Below are positions 18,203 to 28,022 of a stretch of 64,000 bases of DNA, in pieces. The stretch comes from Aequitasia blattaphilus (lineage in GTDB: Bacteria; Bacillota; Clostridia; Lachnospirales; Lachnospiraceae), in assembly GCF_024721305.1 (NCBI RefSeq), contig NZ_JAMXOD010000007.1:61880-125879 (forward strand), in the 5' to 3' direction. The notes under the pieces were generated by a model. It was not told the origin of the DNA, did not search any database, and was given only the letters and a program-made list of their open reading frames with translations. Position numbers and translations under genes: made by a program. The number at the start of each line of letters is the position of its first letter. Positions within the stretch are counted from its first letter, which is position 1.

Positions 18203-19888
18203 TTATAGCACAGTCTGGAAGGTGAGGACAATTGCTTCATAAGGTCTTAATATCATTTCTTCCTTCCATTCATTTACTCGGTAATTCGAAATCAATACTT
18301 CCCCCTTCTCCGGCGTGAATTCTTCTGGTACTTTAAACGCCGTCTCTTCCTTTGAATAATTGCAAAGTACTAAGAGCTTTTTCTCGTCTAATTCTCTCTT
18401 AAAAGCAAATATCTTTTCGTCTTCCCGGTTAATTGCTGTGAAGCTGCCGTATACAATAACCTCATTTTCTTTTCTTAATTGGATGAGCTCTTTATAATAT
18501 TGAAAGATGGAATCCTTTTCTTTTATTTGATGCTCTACATTTATCCTGCTGTAGTTTGAGTTCACATTGATCCATGGTGTTCCTTCTGTGAATCCTCCAT
18601 TTACCGTATCATCCCACTGCATTGGTGTTCGTGCATTATCCCTGCTGCGGAGCTTTAGACATTCCATCATTTCTTCCGGTTCCATCAGTCCTGCTCCCGT
18701 CAGCTCCTCGTAATACTGTAGGCTTTCTATGTCTTTGTACATGGAGATATCTTCAAAATAAGCATTGGTCATACCGATTTCTTCTCCTTGGTATACGTAA
18801 GGTGTCCCTTGCATCATATGAATACAGGTTGCCAACATTTTTGCCGAGATTTCTCTGTACTCCTCACTGTCATCTCCAAACCTTGAGACACTTCTTGGCT
18901 GGTCATGGTTCCCCAGATAAAGGCTATTCCACGCCTTCCCCTGAAGTTCTTCCTGCCATTTAATCATGATTTTTTTATATTCCATGAAATCATATCGGTT
19001 GGTGGTCCATTTACCGTAAGGGCCGTCGCCAATGCTCACATGTTCAAACTGAAATACCATGTTTAGTTCATCTGCATCTTCCCCGGCATACATTTTCGCC
19101 TCTTCAATGGTAACACCTGCCGTTTCACCCACCGTCATAATGTCGTGTTTTGCCAGTACTTCCCTGTTCATTTCCCGCAGAAACTCATGGATACGATGGC
19201 CGTTCATATAGTAGGGTGCTCCATCTCCATAAAGCCCTCCATATACTTTTCCATCAGGGAAGCTTTGATCTTTTGAAATCATGCTGATTACATCCATGCG
19301 GAACCCGTCGATTCCTTTTTCACACCACCAGTTCATCATATCATATACATCATTTCGAACTGCTTCATTCTCCCAGTTCAGATCCGGCTGCTTTTTTGAA
19401 AAGCAATGAAGATAATACATACCGGTTTCGTTGTCATATTCCCATGCTGACCCTCCAAATGTAGCGCCCCAGTTATTTGGCTCTTTCCCATCTTTTGGGT
19501 ATTTCCATATGTAGTAATCCCGATAGGGATTCTCTTTTGATTTTCTACTTTCAATAAACCACGGATGTTCATCCGATGTATGGTTTACCACCAAATCCAT
19601 GAGAATCTTGAGTCCTCTCTCATGTGCTTTCGCGATTAATTCCTCATAATCCTCCATTGTTCCATAGTCATTAAGGATTTTACGGTAATCCGAAATATCA
19701 TATCCATTATCATCTAGGGGAGATTCGAAAACCGGTGAAAGCCACAACACATTTACGCCCAATTCTTTTAGATAATCTAGTTTTTCTATGATACCTTTAA
19801 TATCTCCAATACCATCTCCGTTGCTGTCTTTAAAGCTTCTGGGATATATTTGATATACGACACTTTCTTTCCACCAATTTCTTTTCAT
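18203..19888 (-). CDS. GH13 alpha-glucosidase / oligo-1,6-glucosidase
   Basis: 561 aa, cytoplasmic (no signal peptide), hydrolysing imported alpha-glucosides such as isomaltose, maltose or trehalulose. GH13 signs: WWKESVVYQIYPRSFKDSNG, DLVVNHTSDEHPWF, catalytic nucleophile Asp in GFRMDVIS, acid/base Glu in TVGETAGV, and SLYLGNHDQPR. C-terminal beta domain ends in YEAIVLTF. The start at 19888 has GGAGG 6 nt upstream; the frame to 19900 is a read-through. Last gene of the ABC operon, 26 nt after the inner-membrane protein gene. Confidence 0.92.
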   Translation of the reverse strand: MKRNWWKESVVYQIYPRSFKDSNGDGIGDIKGIIEKLDYLKELGVNVLWLSPVFESPLDDNGYDISDYRKILNDYGTMEDYEELIAKAHERGLKILMDLVVNHTSDEHPWFIESRKSKENPYRDYYIWKYPKDGKEPNNWGATFGGSAWEYDNETGMYYLHCFSKKQPDLNWENEAVRNDVYDMMNWWCEKGIDGFRMDVISMISKDQSFPDGKVYGGLYGDGAPYYMNGHRIHEFLREMNREVLAKHDIMTVGETAGVTIEEAKMYAGEDADELNMVFQFEHVSIGDGPYGKWTTNRYDFMEYKKIMIKWQEELQGKAWNSLYLGNHDQPRSVSRFGDDSEEYREISAKMLATCIHMMQGTPYVYQGEEIGMTNAYFEDISMYKDIESLQYYEELTGAGLMEPEEMMECLKLRSRDNARTPMQWDDTVNGGFTEGTPWINVNSNYSRINVEHQIKEKDSIFQYYKELIQLRKENEVIVYGSFTAINREDEKIFAFKRELDEKKLLVLCNYSKEETAFKVPEEFTPEKGEVLISNYRVNEWKEEMILRPYEAIVLTFQTVL

Positions 19889-19914
19889 TTTGACCTCCAA
19901 GTCATTTCATATAT

Positions 19915-20745
19915 TTATTTTACTGCTCCTGCTACTACCCCATTCATAATCCATCTTTGACAGAAAATATAAATGACTAATACCGGTGCCAACACAAGTA
20001 AGTAAGATGCAAAAGCATGATTATAGTCCACCGAGAACTGTGTCTTAAATACGTATTGCGCTAGCTGTAACGTCTGTTGATTTGGCTCACTTAGTAATAC
20101 CAACGGCATTGTAAAATCATTCCAGGTCCACATAAAAGACAAAATTGCCACTGTCGCTGTCGTTGGCTTTAAGATTGGGAAGATAATATGCCAGAAAGTC
20201 TGAATCGGATTTGCCCCATCAATCTTCGCCGCCTCATCCAGCGCTTCCGGTATATTTCGAATCGCACCACTGTATAGAAATGTATTCATCGGCATCCCAA
20301 AAACAACGTATAAGAAGGTGATTCCAACCACATTGTCTAAATGAAAGGTATTTGCTTGAACTACCAATGGAAGCATTAATACACTGAACGGAATAAACAT
20401 CGCGCTTACAAAATAGTAATAAACCATTGTAAAGAACTTGCTTTTCTTTCGATTTCTTGTAATCGCGTACGCAACAAATGAATTCGTCACCAATGTAAAT
20501 ACCAGATTTACAACTGTAATAAATGCTGTATTGCGGAATTTAATAGGGAAATCTGTCATCTCCCATGCTTCCACAAAATTTCTAAGACGTAACATCTTCG
20601 GAAGAGCCAGTACATTGTTCATATCTCCCGGATCACGAATTGCAATCATAACAGTCATGTATAAAGGCAGTAATATCACAAATACAATCCCTATAATAAG
20701 CAATATCGTTACAATCCAATTGTATTTTTCTTTCACTTTTTTCAT
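19915..20745 (-). CDS. ABC sugar importer permease, MalG type
   Basis: 276 aa with six predicted membrane helices. The EAA loop that docks the ATPase is present: EALDEAAKIDGANPIQTFWH followed by IIFPILKP. Starts 4 nt inside the previous permease (overlapping ATGA), so expression is coupled. No ATPase gene is in the operon; a shared MsmK/UgpC-type ATPase elsewhere is expected, as usual for this family. Confidence 0.92.
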   Translation of the reverse strand: MKKVKEKYNWIVTILLIIGIVFVILLPLYMTVMIAIRDPGDMNNVLALPKMLRLRNFVEAWEMTDFPIKFRNTAFITVVNLVFTLVTNSFVAYAITRNRKKSKFFTMVYYYFVSAMFIPFSVLMLPLVVQANTFHLDNVVGITFLYVVFGMPMNTFLYSGAIRNIPEALDEAAKIDGANPIQTFWHIIFPILKPTTATVAILSFMWTWNDFTMPLVLLSEPNQQTLQLAQYVFKTQFSVDYNHAFASYLLVLAPVLVIYIFCQRWIMNGVVAGAVK

Positions 20746-21629
20746 CGGAGCTTATCCTCCCTTTTTTCAAGAAATTTCAACTGGAAGAAAGCAATTAATA
20801 CCACAATAATAAATAGAACAACGGCATTTGCGGACTGGTATGCAAACTGTCCGCCTCCAAAGCCCTTCTTGTAAATCAGTACCGCAATGGATGTCGTGGT
20901 GCTCCCTGGTCCTCCATTTGTCATAGCCATAATCTGGTCATAAACCATCAAGTAATTTCTTGCTGATAACACCATATTTATCGTAAAAGATGGGGCAAGC
21001 AGTGGGAACGTAATTTTCATAAACCGTTTTATCCCTGCCGCTCCATCGAGACTTGCCGCCTCATAGACATCGGTATCAATGGATTGAAGTCCCGCCAGAT
21101 AAATCAGTGTATTAAATGCACACCCAATCCAGACAGATACCACAATAATTCCCCACATTGCCTGATTTGTTCCCAGTATATTTACCGATAATGCCTTGAT
21201 TCCAAGAGCCTTACCGGCTCCGGGAACTAAGTTGGCAAAAATATAGTTGAAGATAAAACCTACAATTAATGTTCCAAGCATATAGGGTAGAAAGTAAAAT
21301 GCTTTAATTGTATTTTTGAACTTAATCTTCGCATTTAAGGCACATGCCAGAACTAAACTAATTATATTTACCAGAATTGTAGTAATCACCGAAAATTGAA
21401 TCGTAAAACGATAGGCATTTACAATGTCTTTATCCGTAAACAAATGTGCATAGTTTCGAAGGCCTACGAAGTTCCACTCTCCATATCCTCTCCAATCTGT
21501 GAAGCTATAAAACACACCTCTTAGAAATGGAATGGTATGAAACAGGAAAAACAATATTCCCATCGCGCAAACTGCGATATAACACGCCGGATGTACTTTG
21601 GTACTTTTTCTGAATTTATTTTTCTTCAT
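20742..21629 (-). CDS. ABC sugar importer permease, MalF type
   Basis: 295 aa, six or more membrane helices (for example ACYIAVCAMGILFFLFHTIP). EAA loop: DVYEAASLDGAAGIKRFMKI then TFPLLAPS. The ATG at 21629 is chosen because GAAGGG lies 9 nt upstream; an in-frame ATG at 21644 would overlap that site. Paired with the MalG-type protein and with the lipoprotein gene 22 nt upstream. Confidence 0.92.
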   Translation of the reverse strand: MKKNKFRKSTKVHPACYIAVCAMGILFFLFHTIPFLRGVFYSFTDWRGYGEWNFVGLRNYAHLFTDKDIVNAYRFTIQFSVITTILVNIISLVLACALNAKIKFKNTIKAFYFLPYMLGTLIVGFIFNYIFANLVPGAGKALGIKALSVNILGTNQAMWGIIVVSVWIGCAFNTLIYLAGLQSIDTDVYEAASLDGAAGIKRFMKITFPLLAPSFTINMVLSARNYLMVYDQIMAMTNGGPGSTTTSIAVLIYKKGFGGGQFAYQSANAVVLFIIVVLIAFFQLKFLEKREDKLR

Positions 21630-21651
21630 CTCTTTTCCCTTCATGAATGTA

Positions 21652-22905
21652 CTAATCTACATTTGCCACATCATATTTCTCATCACACTGTTCTAAAAAT
21701 GTATGAACGTTTTCCTTATTATCCACGCCATTCACATAATTCAGAGAAAACTCTGATAGCAGGGATGCAAGATCAAATCCTGATGGGTAGTAATGATCCG
21801 GGAAGTTTGCTACTTTTTCATTTGCCAAATCTTCTAAAATACTACTTACCGATACATTTTGCTGTTCCACACCCTCGATTGGAGAAAATGCAAACTGATC
21901 GTCAATGTATCTCTGGGCATTTTCCGGCTTTAGCATAAATTCAATGAAGGCTTCTGCCACCTCTTTGTTCTTGCTGGTAGAAGACACGGCTAACAGAACA
22001 TCTACTCCGGAGGTGACATAGTTCTTTGCCTCATCATTGGACGCCGGGAATGCAAACATATCCACGTTGAAATCCTGGTTTGCGTTATGGAACTGATTAA
22101 TCGCCCAGTTTCCATTTATCATCATGACCCCGCGTCCATTTGCAAATGCTTTATTGCCATCATCATATGTCATTCCCATAAAATCATCCTGTGCGTAATC
22201 TAACACGGTCAAATACTTTTCGGCAATTTCCTGATGGGTATCTGCAAATGTTGTTTTTCCCACTTTACGGTCATCTGTAAATCCTTCCGGCTGAAGATCC
22301 GGTGCCATACTATTCCAAGAGGGAAGAACTGTCCATGCATCTTTGTACGTTAATAATAGTGGCTCTTCTCCTGCTTCTTTAATCTGATCCATCGTTTTTA
22401 GAAACTCATCCCATGTAACCGGAATCTCTAATCCTAATTCCTCAAATTTATCTACGTTGTAAAGTATTCCGGATGCGTTTGTCGCATAAGGTACTCCGTA
22501 CGCCTTTTCTTCTTTCTCTTTATTAATATCGTAAACCATTTGCATATATGCTTCCTGAATCGTATTCAAATATTCCTTGTCCGATAAATCCTCTAAAAGC
22601 CCGGCACTTTGTAGCTCTGTATACATACTATTTCCGCCAATTGCCAAAAGGTCCGGCATATCGTTTTTCGCCATACGTGTTTTTAACACGGTCTCAGCCT
22701 CAGCCGGTGCAACAACTTTAATCTTAGCTTCCTCTTGCGTTTCATTGAATTCATCTACTAAAGTCTGCATAATCGCATTATTTTCAGCTTTATTTAAAAA
22801 TAATTCCAACTCATTTCCTTTTGCTTTACTGCTTCCACCACAACCTGTTAACATACCTAACATCATAGAACCAACTAATAGTAAACTGACAATCTTCTTT
22901 TTCAT
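21652..22905 (-). CDS. Extracellular sugar-binding lipoprotein (ABC family 1)
   Basis: 417 aa. Lipoprotein signal: KK at the start, a hydrophobic run, then lipobox L-T-G-C at residues 19-22. MalE-like body: LELFLNKAENNAIMQTLVDE, VDKFEELGLEIPVTWDEFLK, AFANGRGVMMINGNWAINQF, EAFIEFMLKPENAQRYIDDQ. First gene of the uptake operon with the two permeases and the GH13 enzyme, so the ligand is probably an alpha-glucoside. RBS AAGGAGA precedes the ATG. Confidence 0.92.
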   Translation of the reverse strand: MKKKIVSLLLVGSMMLGMLTGCGGSSKAKGNELELFLNKAENNAIMQTLVDEFNETQEEAKIKVVAPAEAETVLKTRMAKNDMPDLLAIGGNSMYTELQSAGLLEDLSDKEYLNTIQEAYMQMVYDINKEKEEKAYGVPYATNASGILYNVDKFEELGLEIPVTWDEFLKTMDQIKEAGEEPLLLTYKDAWTVLPSWNSMAPDLQPEGFTDDRKVGKTTFADTHQEIAEKYLTVLDYAQDDFMGMTYDDGNKAFANGRGVMMINGNWAINQFHNANQDFNVDMFAFPASNDEAKNYVTSGVDVLLAVSSTSKNKEVAEAFIEFMLKPENAQRYIDDQFAFSPIEGVEQQNVSVSSILEDLANEKVANFPDHYYPSGFDLASLLSEFSLNYVNGVDNKENVHTFLEQCDEKYDVANVD

Positions 22906-23004
22906 ACTTGCTCTCCTTATCTATCTTGACTCTTGCATTTATGTAGTGCGGCCAACACTTCTTCATGTCATAATCATACGTCCAAAACTCCTTGTTTTAC
23001 AATA

Positions 23005-23020
23005 GGTTTCATGAGAAACT
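23005..23020. promoter_or_regulatory. Inverted repeat upstream of the sugar-binding protein gene
   Basis: GTTTC-ATGA-GAAAC (within 23006-23019), centred about 110 nt before the lipoprotein start, in the gap that follows the LacI gene. A LacI-family site would be an imperfect palindrome of this size, but the centre is not the usual CG step. Tentative. Confidence 0.3.
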
Positions 23021-23083
23021 ACTTTTTCTCACAAAAAACTTCTTGCTAATTTGTTGAAAATATACAAAATAGAAGAACACCTC

Positions 23084-24103
23084 CTAAAAGGTGCCCTTCA
23101 TTTCTTTTACCGACTCTCTTTTTATCAATTTTACTTCATGCCGGATATTCATCTCGGTAAGTTCTTCTCCTTTAATCATGCGGAGAAGTCGTTCAAATGC
23201 TGTGCTTGCTTTCTTGGAAACATCCTGATGCACCGTTGTAAGTCTTGGACGTACCAAGGTTGCACTTATGCTGTTGTCAAAACCCGCTACTGAAATCTGT
23301 TCCGGTACTTTAATTCCACAATCATGAAAGTAATTCATCGCCTCAATCGCTGTATAGTCTGAGGTGAAAGCAACTGCCTTTACCTCCAAAAACTGTGGAA
23401 TTAGCTTTTCATAAAGATCCAATCTTTCCTTTTTATTGGTACTCCCTACAATAAATCTCGCCTTACTGCAGTACGATCCTTCTTCTTCCATTGCCTTTTT
23501 AAAGCCAAGCCATCGGTAATAATCACTCGCCTCATCCGACTCCCCGAACATAACAGCCTTCTTGTATCCGCACCCTCTTAGATACTCTCCAATCTGATAC
23601 CCGCCCGAATAATCATCGACTCCCACATTTTGAAATGTATATTCCTCTGAGGCGTAAGCATCTACTAATACCATTTTTTTATTCAGCTTCTTTCTTAGAA
23701 TGTCATGCTCTTTCTCCGAATATCCTAATATGATAAGACCATCCATATTCCAGGCTGAGGCAACTGAGATTACATTATTGTAATCTTCTCCTCCAATTAG
23801 CATAATGTAGTAGCCTCTTTCTTCTGCTTCACGTGCAATCGTTCCGATGAATTCTCCTACGAAAGAGTCCATTGTAGCATGCATACCATGAATCCACGAG
23901 TAAGTAACAATCCCTATAATCTTGGATACATTCCCAGTTAAACTCATAGACGCCATATTGGGTACATATCCTTGCTCATCGATGATTTGTGTGATTTTAT
24001 CAATTGTATTTTGCGACACTCTTTTTGTCCTACCCTGAATCACATTTGACACTGTTGTACGGCTAACACCTGCCATTTCTGCAATATCTTGTAAACGAAT
24101 CAT
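23084..24103 (-). CDS. LacI family transcriptional regulator
   Basis: 339 aa. N-terminal LacI helix-turn-helix IRLQDIAEMAGVSRTTVSNV with hinge NTIDKITQIIDEQGYVPNMA; periplasmic-binding-like effector domain with DGLIILGYSE, VGVDDYSGGYQIGEYLRGCG and SVAGFDNSISATLVRPRLTT. Probably represses the downstream alpha-glucoside operon in the same direction. Its ATG overlaps the TetR stop by 4 nt. Confidence 0.92.
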   Translation of the reverse strand: MIRLQDIAEMAGVSRTTVSNVIQGRTKRVSQNTIDKITQIIDEQGYVPNMASMSLTGNVSKIIGIVTYSWIHGMHATMDSFVGEFIGTIAREAEERGYYIMLIGGEDYNNVISVASAWNMDGLIILGYSEKEHDILRKKLNKKMVLVDAYASEEYTFQNVGVDDYSGGYQIGEYLRGCGYKKAVMFGESDEASDYYRWLGFKKAMEEEGSYCSKARFIVGSTNKKERLDLYEKLIPQFLEVKAVAFTSDYTAIEAMNYFHDCGIKVPEQISVAGFDNSISATLVRPRLTTVHQDVSKKASTAFERLLRMIKGEELTEMNIRHEVKLIKRESVKEMKGTF

Positions 24104-24693
24104 AGCATTCCCTTCCTCGTATCCTCGGTTTGCATCGAAGCAAAATTGTGAACTGAGGATTTTATATTCCCTTCCATCGTCGTACTAATATAGTGCACCA
24201 TCTCCTCACAGGATTCTTTCATCCCTCCCCGAATCCACTCCAGCAAGGTTCCTCCAAAAGCATATCCATAAAAGCGGACAACAAAAGCTTTCTGTTCCGA
24301 AGAGATATTGGTATCCTGTGCAATTTCATCCACGACTCCACCTAAAAGCTCATAGAGCACTTCATTTAAAAAAACTTCCAAATGCTCTCTTCCAAGAGAG
24401 CGGTACGTATTAACACACATGGTCTTATTTTCTTCTACGTATTCCAAAATATCGTGAAGCCCCTGCTGCCACGTAGCATAACTTCGCTTACTCTTTATTG
24501 CGTCCACCGCCTCTTTTCTATAAATCCAACCGAGAAGATCGTAAATATCCTGAAAATGATAGTAAAAAGTTTGTCGGTTTATATTGCAGATTTCCACCAG
24601 TTCTATTACCGTAATTTTATCTAAAGGTTTTGTTTTTAATAACTCTTTTAAGGTTTGCGCTAAAACTTGTTTTGTATAAGTTGTCATAGCCAT
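24100..24693 (-). CDS. TetR family transcriptional regulator
   Basis: About 197 aa. N-terminal helix-turn-helix KITVIELVEICNINRQTFYY followed by HFQDIYDLLGWIYRKE; C-terminal ligand domain (FYGYAFGGTLLEWIRGGMKE) of the DhaS-like type. Start: a TTG at 24717 would include the RBS; ATG at 24693 or 24687 follow AGAAAGG by 4 and 10 nt. Divergent from oleate hydratase, and an inverted repeat overlaps its 5' end, so control of fatty-acid hydration is likely. Overlaps LacI by ATGA, an unexpected coupling with a sugar regulator. Confidence 0.87.
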   Translation of the reverse strand: MAMTTYTKQVLAQTLKELLKTKPLDKITVIELVEICNINRQTFYYHFQDIYDLLGWIYRKEAVDAIKSKRSYATWQQGLHDILEYVEENKTMCVNTYRSLGREHLEVFLNEVLYELLGGVVDEIAQDTNISSEQKAFVVRFYGYAFGGTLLEWIRGGMKESCEEMVHYISTTMEGNIKSSVHNFASMQTEDTRKGML

Positions 24694-24711
24694 ACGACCT
24701 TTCTTCTTTTT

Positions 24712-24735
24712 AGACAATTATAGCAAAGTGTCTAG
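24712..24735. promoter_or_regulatory. Inverted repeat, putative TetR operator
   Basis: TAGACA (24712-24717), 12 nt, TGTCTA (24730-24735) lies between the TetR gene and oleate hydratase. Half-sites match exactly. Placement in the divergent gap fits a TetR site; a second weaker pair GTGTC/GACAT follows. Confidence 0.45.
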
Positions 24736-24824
24736 ATTTTGGACATACCCAATAATCTGTCTATAGATAATCCACATTTCCAGGACTATTCTATATACAT
24801 AAACAAACGATTGGAGGAATTAAA

Positions 24825-26594
24825 ATGTATTATAGTAATGGTAATTACGAAGCTTTCGCAAAACCGAAAAAACCTGAAAATGTTGATAAAAAATCCGCCT
24901 ATTTAGTAGGTGGTGGCTTAGCCTCACTTGCTGCTGCCGCTTTTCTTCTTCGAGATGGACAACTGAAAGGGGAAAACATCCATATTTTCGAACAGTTAGA
25001 TATTCCTGGAGGCGGTTTGGATGGACTCTACGATGATGGAAGAGGTTTTATCATACGTGGCGGCAGAGAAATGGAGAATCATTTCGAATGCCTATGGGAT
25101 TTGTTCCGCTCTATTCCTTCTCTTGAGGTGGAAAATGCTTCTGTTTTAGATGAATTTTACTGGCTTAATAAGGAAGATCCAAACTTCTCTTTAGAGCGTG
25201 CCATTCAAAACCGCGGGGAGAGTGCCCATACCGATGGCAAGTTTACTCTTAGCGACACAGCATCTATGGAGATTATGAAGTTATTCTTCACTCCGGAAGA
25301 ATCTCTTGCCAATATGAAAATCACGGATGTATTTTCAGAGGACTTTTTTCAGTCAAACTTCTGGCTTTATTGGCAGACCATGTTTGCTTTTGAACCTTGG
25401 CACAGTGCGATGGAGATGAGAAGATACATCGCAAGATTTATTCATCATATCGGAGGATTACCTGATTTTTCTGCTTTGAAATTTACGAAGTATAATCAGT
25501 ATGAATCTCTGACTCTTCCTTTAATTGAGTATCTCCAGTCAAAGGGAGTGGATGTTCAGTATGGCATCACTGTAGACAATGTTCTATTTGATATTTCAAC
25601 GGATAAAAAAGTGGCCAAGAAGATTTTATATACAAAGAATAAAGAAGCCGATACCATCGACCTTTCCGAAAATGACCTCGTTTTCATCACCAATGGAAGT
25701 AACACCGAAAGTTCTTCTTTAGGTGACCAAAATACAAAAGCCGAACTTAGTACAGACCTTGGGGGCAGCTGGAATCTTTGGAAAAATATCGCTCCACAAG
25801 ATCCCGCTTTCGGCAATCCTGATGTATTCTGTGGAGATATCCCTAAGAGTAACTGGGAATCTGCTACGATTACCACTTTAGACATGCGCATCCCACCTTA
25901 CATCGAGAAAATCTGTAAAAGAGATCCCTTTAGCGGAAAGGTTGTGACTGGTGGAATCGTAACAATCAAAGACTCCAAGTGGCTTATGAGTTTTACCCTG
26001 AATCGCCAGCCACACTTTAAAAAGCAACCGAAAGACCAACTCACCGTTTGGATATATTCTCTCTATTGTGATGTCCCAGGGGATTATATTAAGAAACCTA
26101 TGAAAGACTGTACCGGTGTGGAAATTACCGAAGAATGGCTGTATCACCTTGGTGTTCCGGAAAATGAAATTGAGGATATGGCAAAGAATAGTGCCAACAG
26201 CGTCCCTTGCATGATGCCCTTTGTTACCTCTTACTTTATGCCAAGAAAACCTGGGGATCGCCCACTCGTTGTACCAAAAGGCAGTGTCAATGCCGCTTTT
26301 ATCGGTAACTTCGCGGAGACCCCTCGCGATACAGTATTCACAACGGAATATTCTGTTCGTACTGCTATGGAAGCGGTCTATACCTTACTCGATATTGACC
26401 GCGGCGTGCCGGAGGTCTTTGGTTCTGCTTATGATGTGCGGGTACTTCTGGACTCTACCCATAAAATGATGGATGGCAAGAAACTTACCGATATTAAGCT
26501 GCCTCTCGGTGCTAAGATGGTTGAGCATGAAGCGCTTAAGAAAATGAATGGAACGATGATTATGAAGATGTTGCAAGAAAATGGATTGATTTAA
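24825..26594 (+). CDS. ohyA: Oleate hydratase (FAD-dependent, MCRA family)
   Basis: 589 aa, adds water across the cis-9 double bond of oleate or linoleate to give 10-hydroxy fatty acids; detoxifies free unsaturated fatty acids. Seen: FAD-binding [20 protein letters not shown] (about 24-43), [14 protein letters not shown], the conserved active-site stretch [50 protein letters not shown] and [20 protein letters not shown]. Length is as expected for the family. RBS GGAGG 8 nt upstream. Divergent TetR repressor candidate. Confidence 0.95.
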   Translation: MYYSNGNYEAFAKPKKPENVDKKSAYLVGGGLASLAAAAFLLRDGQLKGENIHIFEQLDIPGGGLDGLYDDGRGFIIRGGREMENHFECLWDLFRSIPSLEVENASVLDEFYWLNKEDPNFSLERAIQNRGESAHTDGKFTLSDTASMEIMKLFFTPEESLANMKITDVFSEDFFQSNFWLYWQTMFAFEPWHSAMEMRRYIARFIHHIGGLPDFSALKFTKYNQYESLTLPLIEYLQSKGVDVQYGITVDNVLFDISTDKKVAKKILYTKNKEADTIDLSENDLVFITNGSNTESSSLGDQNTKAELSTDLGGSWNLWKNIAPQDPAFGNPDVFCGDIPKSNWESATITTLDMRIPPYIEKICKRDPFSGKVVTGGIVTIKDSKWLMSFTLNRQPHFKKQPKDQLTVWIYSLYCDVPGDYIKKPMKDCTGVEITEEWLYHLGVPENEIEDMAKNSANSVPCMMPFVTSYFMPRKPGDRPLVVPKGSVNAAFIGNFAETPRDTVFTTEYSVRTAMEAVYTLLDIDRGVPEVFGSAYDVRVLLDSTHKMMDGKKLTDIKLPLGAKMVEHEALKKMNGTMIMKMLQENGLI

Positions 26595-26598
26595 TTTG

Positions 26599-26645
26599 AA
26601 AATATAGAGGGTACTCTTACAAAACAGGAGTACCCTCTATATTTT
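26599..26645. terminator. Bidirectional terminator
   Basis: Perfect 16-bp inverted repeat, arms 26601-26616 and 26628-26643 with an 11-nt loop, with A runs on one side and TTTT on the other; closes oleate hydratase on the plus strand and the AAA ATPase gene on the minus strand. Confidence 0.88.
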
Positions 26646-26656
26646 ATATCATCCAT

Positions 26657-27817
26657 TTATTCTCCTCCCAAATGATTTATAAAATATTTTCTTAAACCCA
26701 TATAGGCCTCATATGATGGTGCAGTTCCTTGTAGAAAGTCACTTTGGTATGCATCGCTTTTTTTGATATCATTACGCTTTAGGACATCGGATAAATTTTC
26801 AACTGTAACTCCTCCTCTATTTCGTACGATATAAATACCATCATTCCGGTTAAACTCATCTAGTAATTCAGCATAATGTGTCGAAAACAACAGAGTTGCT
26901 CCATTTTTATTAACTTTCCGATTGTTAAAAAAACGTATAAGAGTAAAAACGATTTCTGTATTAAAGTGGTTTTCTAATTCATCAATAATCAAATATCCTC
27001 CCTCTCTCAATATATCGGCCACATTCATAAATACGCTGATTCCCTTAATTGTTCCAGAAGACAAATAGTCATTGAGTTTCAGTGGACTATCTAATACTAT
27101 CTCTTCTTTTTTATGAAATTTTAGCTTAATATCAAAATTCTTTTTGTCTCGAATCTCAAATCTTATATATTCTACACTGGGGTCAAGATATGTGATTAGT
27201 TCTTCTGGAAAATCCCCCGTTCTACTTATCAAATTCAGATTTGTCATCTGTAGCATATCTCTTGTATACACTTTGGTACTATATTTTTTATTAAAAGCAA
27301 CAATAGTACTAACGTCATCCAATAAAAACTCCTCATTATTGTTGCGTTTCATAATAGTATCCATATTTTCAAAATCAAGTATTTTTTCTTTCGTTCTCAC
27401 TTTACTTATATTTTTCGACCATATTGTTTCTTCTTCAATTTTATAATATGTTTTCTCTTCTCTTTGTTCAGACTTTATAATAGTCTTAAGTTTATAAATT
27501 TGCTCATTACAATAAAAGAATGTTTCAATCTCCGCTCCATCCTCTTCGATTCCCTCTAATATATGTTTTGAACTTATCCTGTTGATTGGCTCATTTCGAA
27601 TCATTTCCAACACAAATGTAATTACTTTTAACACTGTTGTTTTTCCCGCTGCATTTACACCTATAAACGCAAGTGCATTGTTAATATATATATTCGAAAA
27701 CAGATTGTACATATCATCTTTTTGTTCCGTTTCTACACGACGCTTTGCAAAAAAATCTATTTCCAAATCTTTTCCAAACAGAGGCAGCCCGCTTGCTTTT
27801 ATCTTAAGTATTTTCAT
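26657..27817 (-). CDS. AAA15/RloA-AbiLi-type ATPase, stand-alone
   Basis: 386-aa SMC/ABC-like ATPase. Walker A GVNAAGKT at about 53-60, signature-like NDYLSSGTIKGISVF (about 255), Walker B GGYLIIDELENHFN (about 290), and H-switch LLFSTHYAEL. The closest architecture is the AAA_15/AAA_21 family found in abortive-infection and retron-linked defence, but no effector, RloB-like or reverse transcriptase partner lies next to it. RBS AAAGGAG; A+T-rich upstream. It sits alone between oleate hydratase and an AraC gene, which is consistent with transfer. Function not assigned. Confidence 0.8.
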   Translation of the reverse strand: MKILKIKASGLPLFGKDLEIDFFAKRRVETEQKDDMYNLFSNIYINNALAFIGVNAAGKTTVLKVITFVLEMIRNEPINRISSKHILEGIEEDGAEIETFFYCNEQIYKLKTIIKSEQREEKTYYKIEEETIWSKNISKVRTKEKILDFENMDTIMKRNNNEEFLLDDVSTIVAFNKKYSTKVYTRDMLQMTNLNLISRTGDFPEELITYLDPSVEYIRFEIRDKKNFDIKLKFHKKEEIVLDSPLKLNDYLSSGTIKGISVFMNVADILREGGYLIIDELENHFNTEIVFTLIRFFNNRKVNKNGATLLFSTHYAELLDEFNRNDGIYIVRNRGGVTVENLSDVLKRNDIKKSDAYQSDFLQGTAPSYEAYMGLRKYFINHLGGE

Positions 27818-28022
27818 GTTCTTTTCTCCTTTATTTTCGCCATATTCGTTAATATATTATATATTATAACCCATTATTGTTTTTTCTGCGATTTATTTAC
27901 ACGTCTTTCGTGTTTATTTTCCAATCGCAATTGATTCGATTCTTGTGTCTGTAATATAAAAAGTTGCTTTTGCATTCACCAAATAGTATACTAGTCGCAA
28001 TTAAAACGATGGGAGAACTTGT

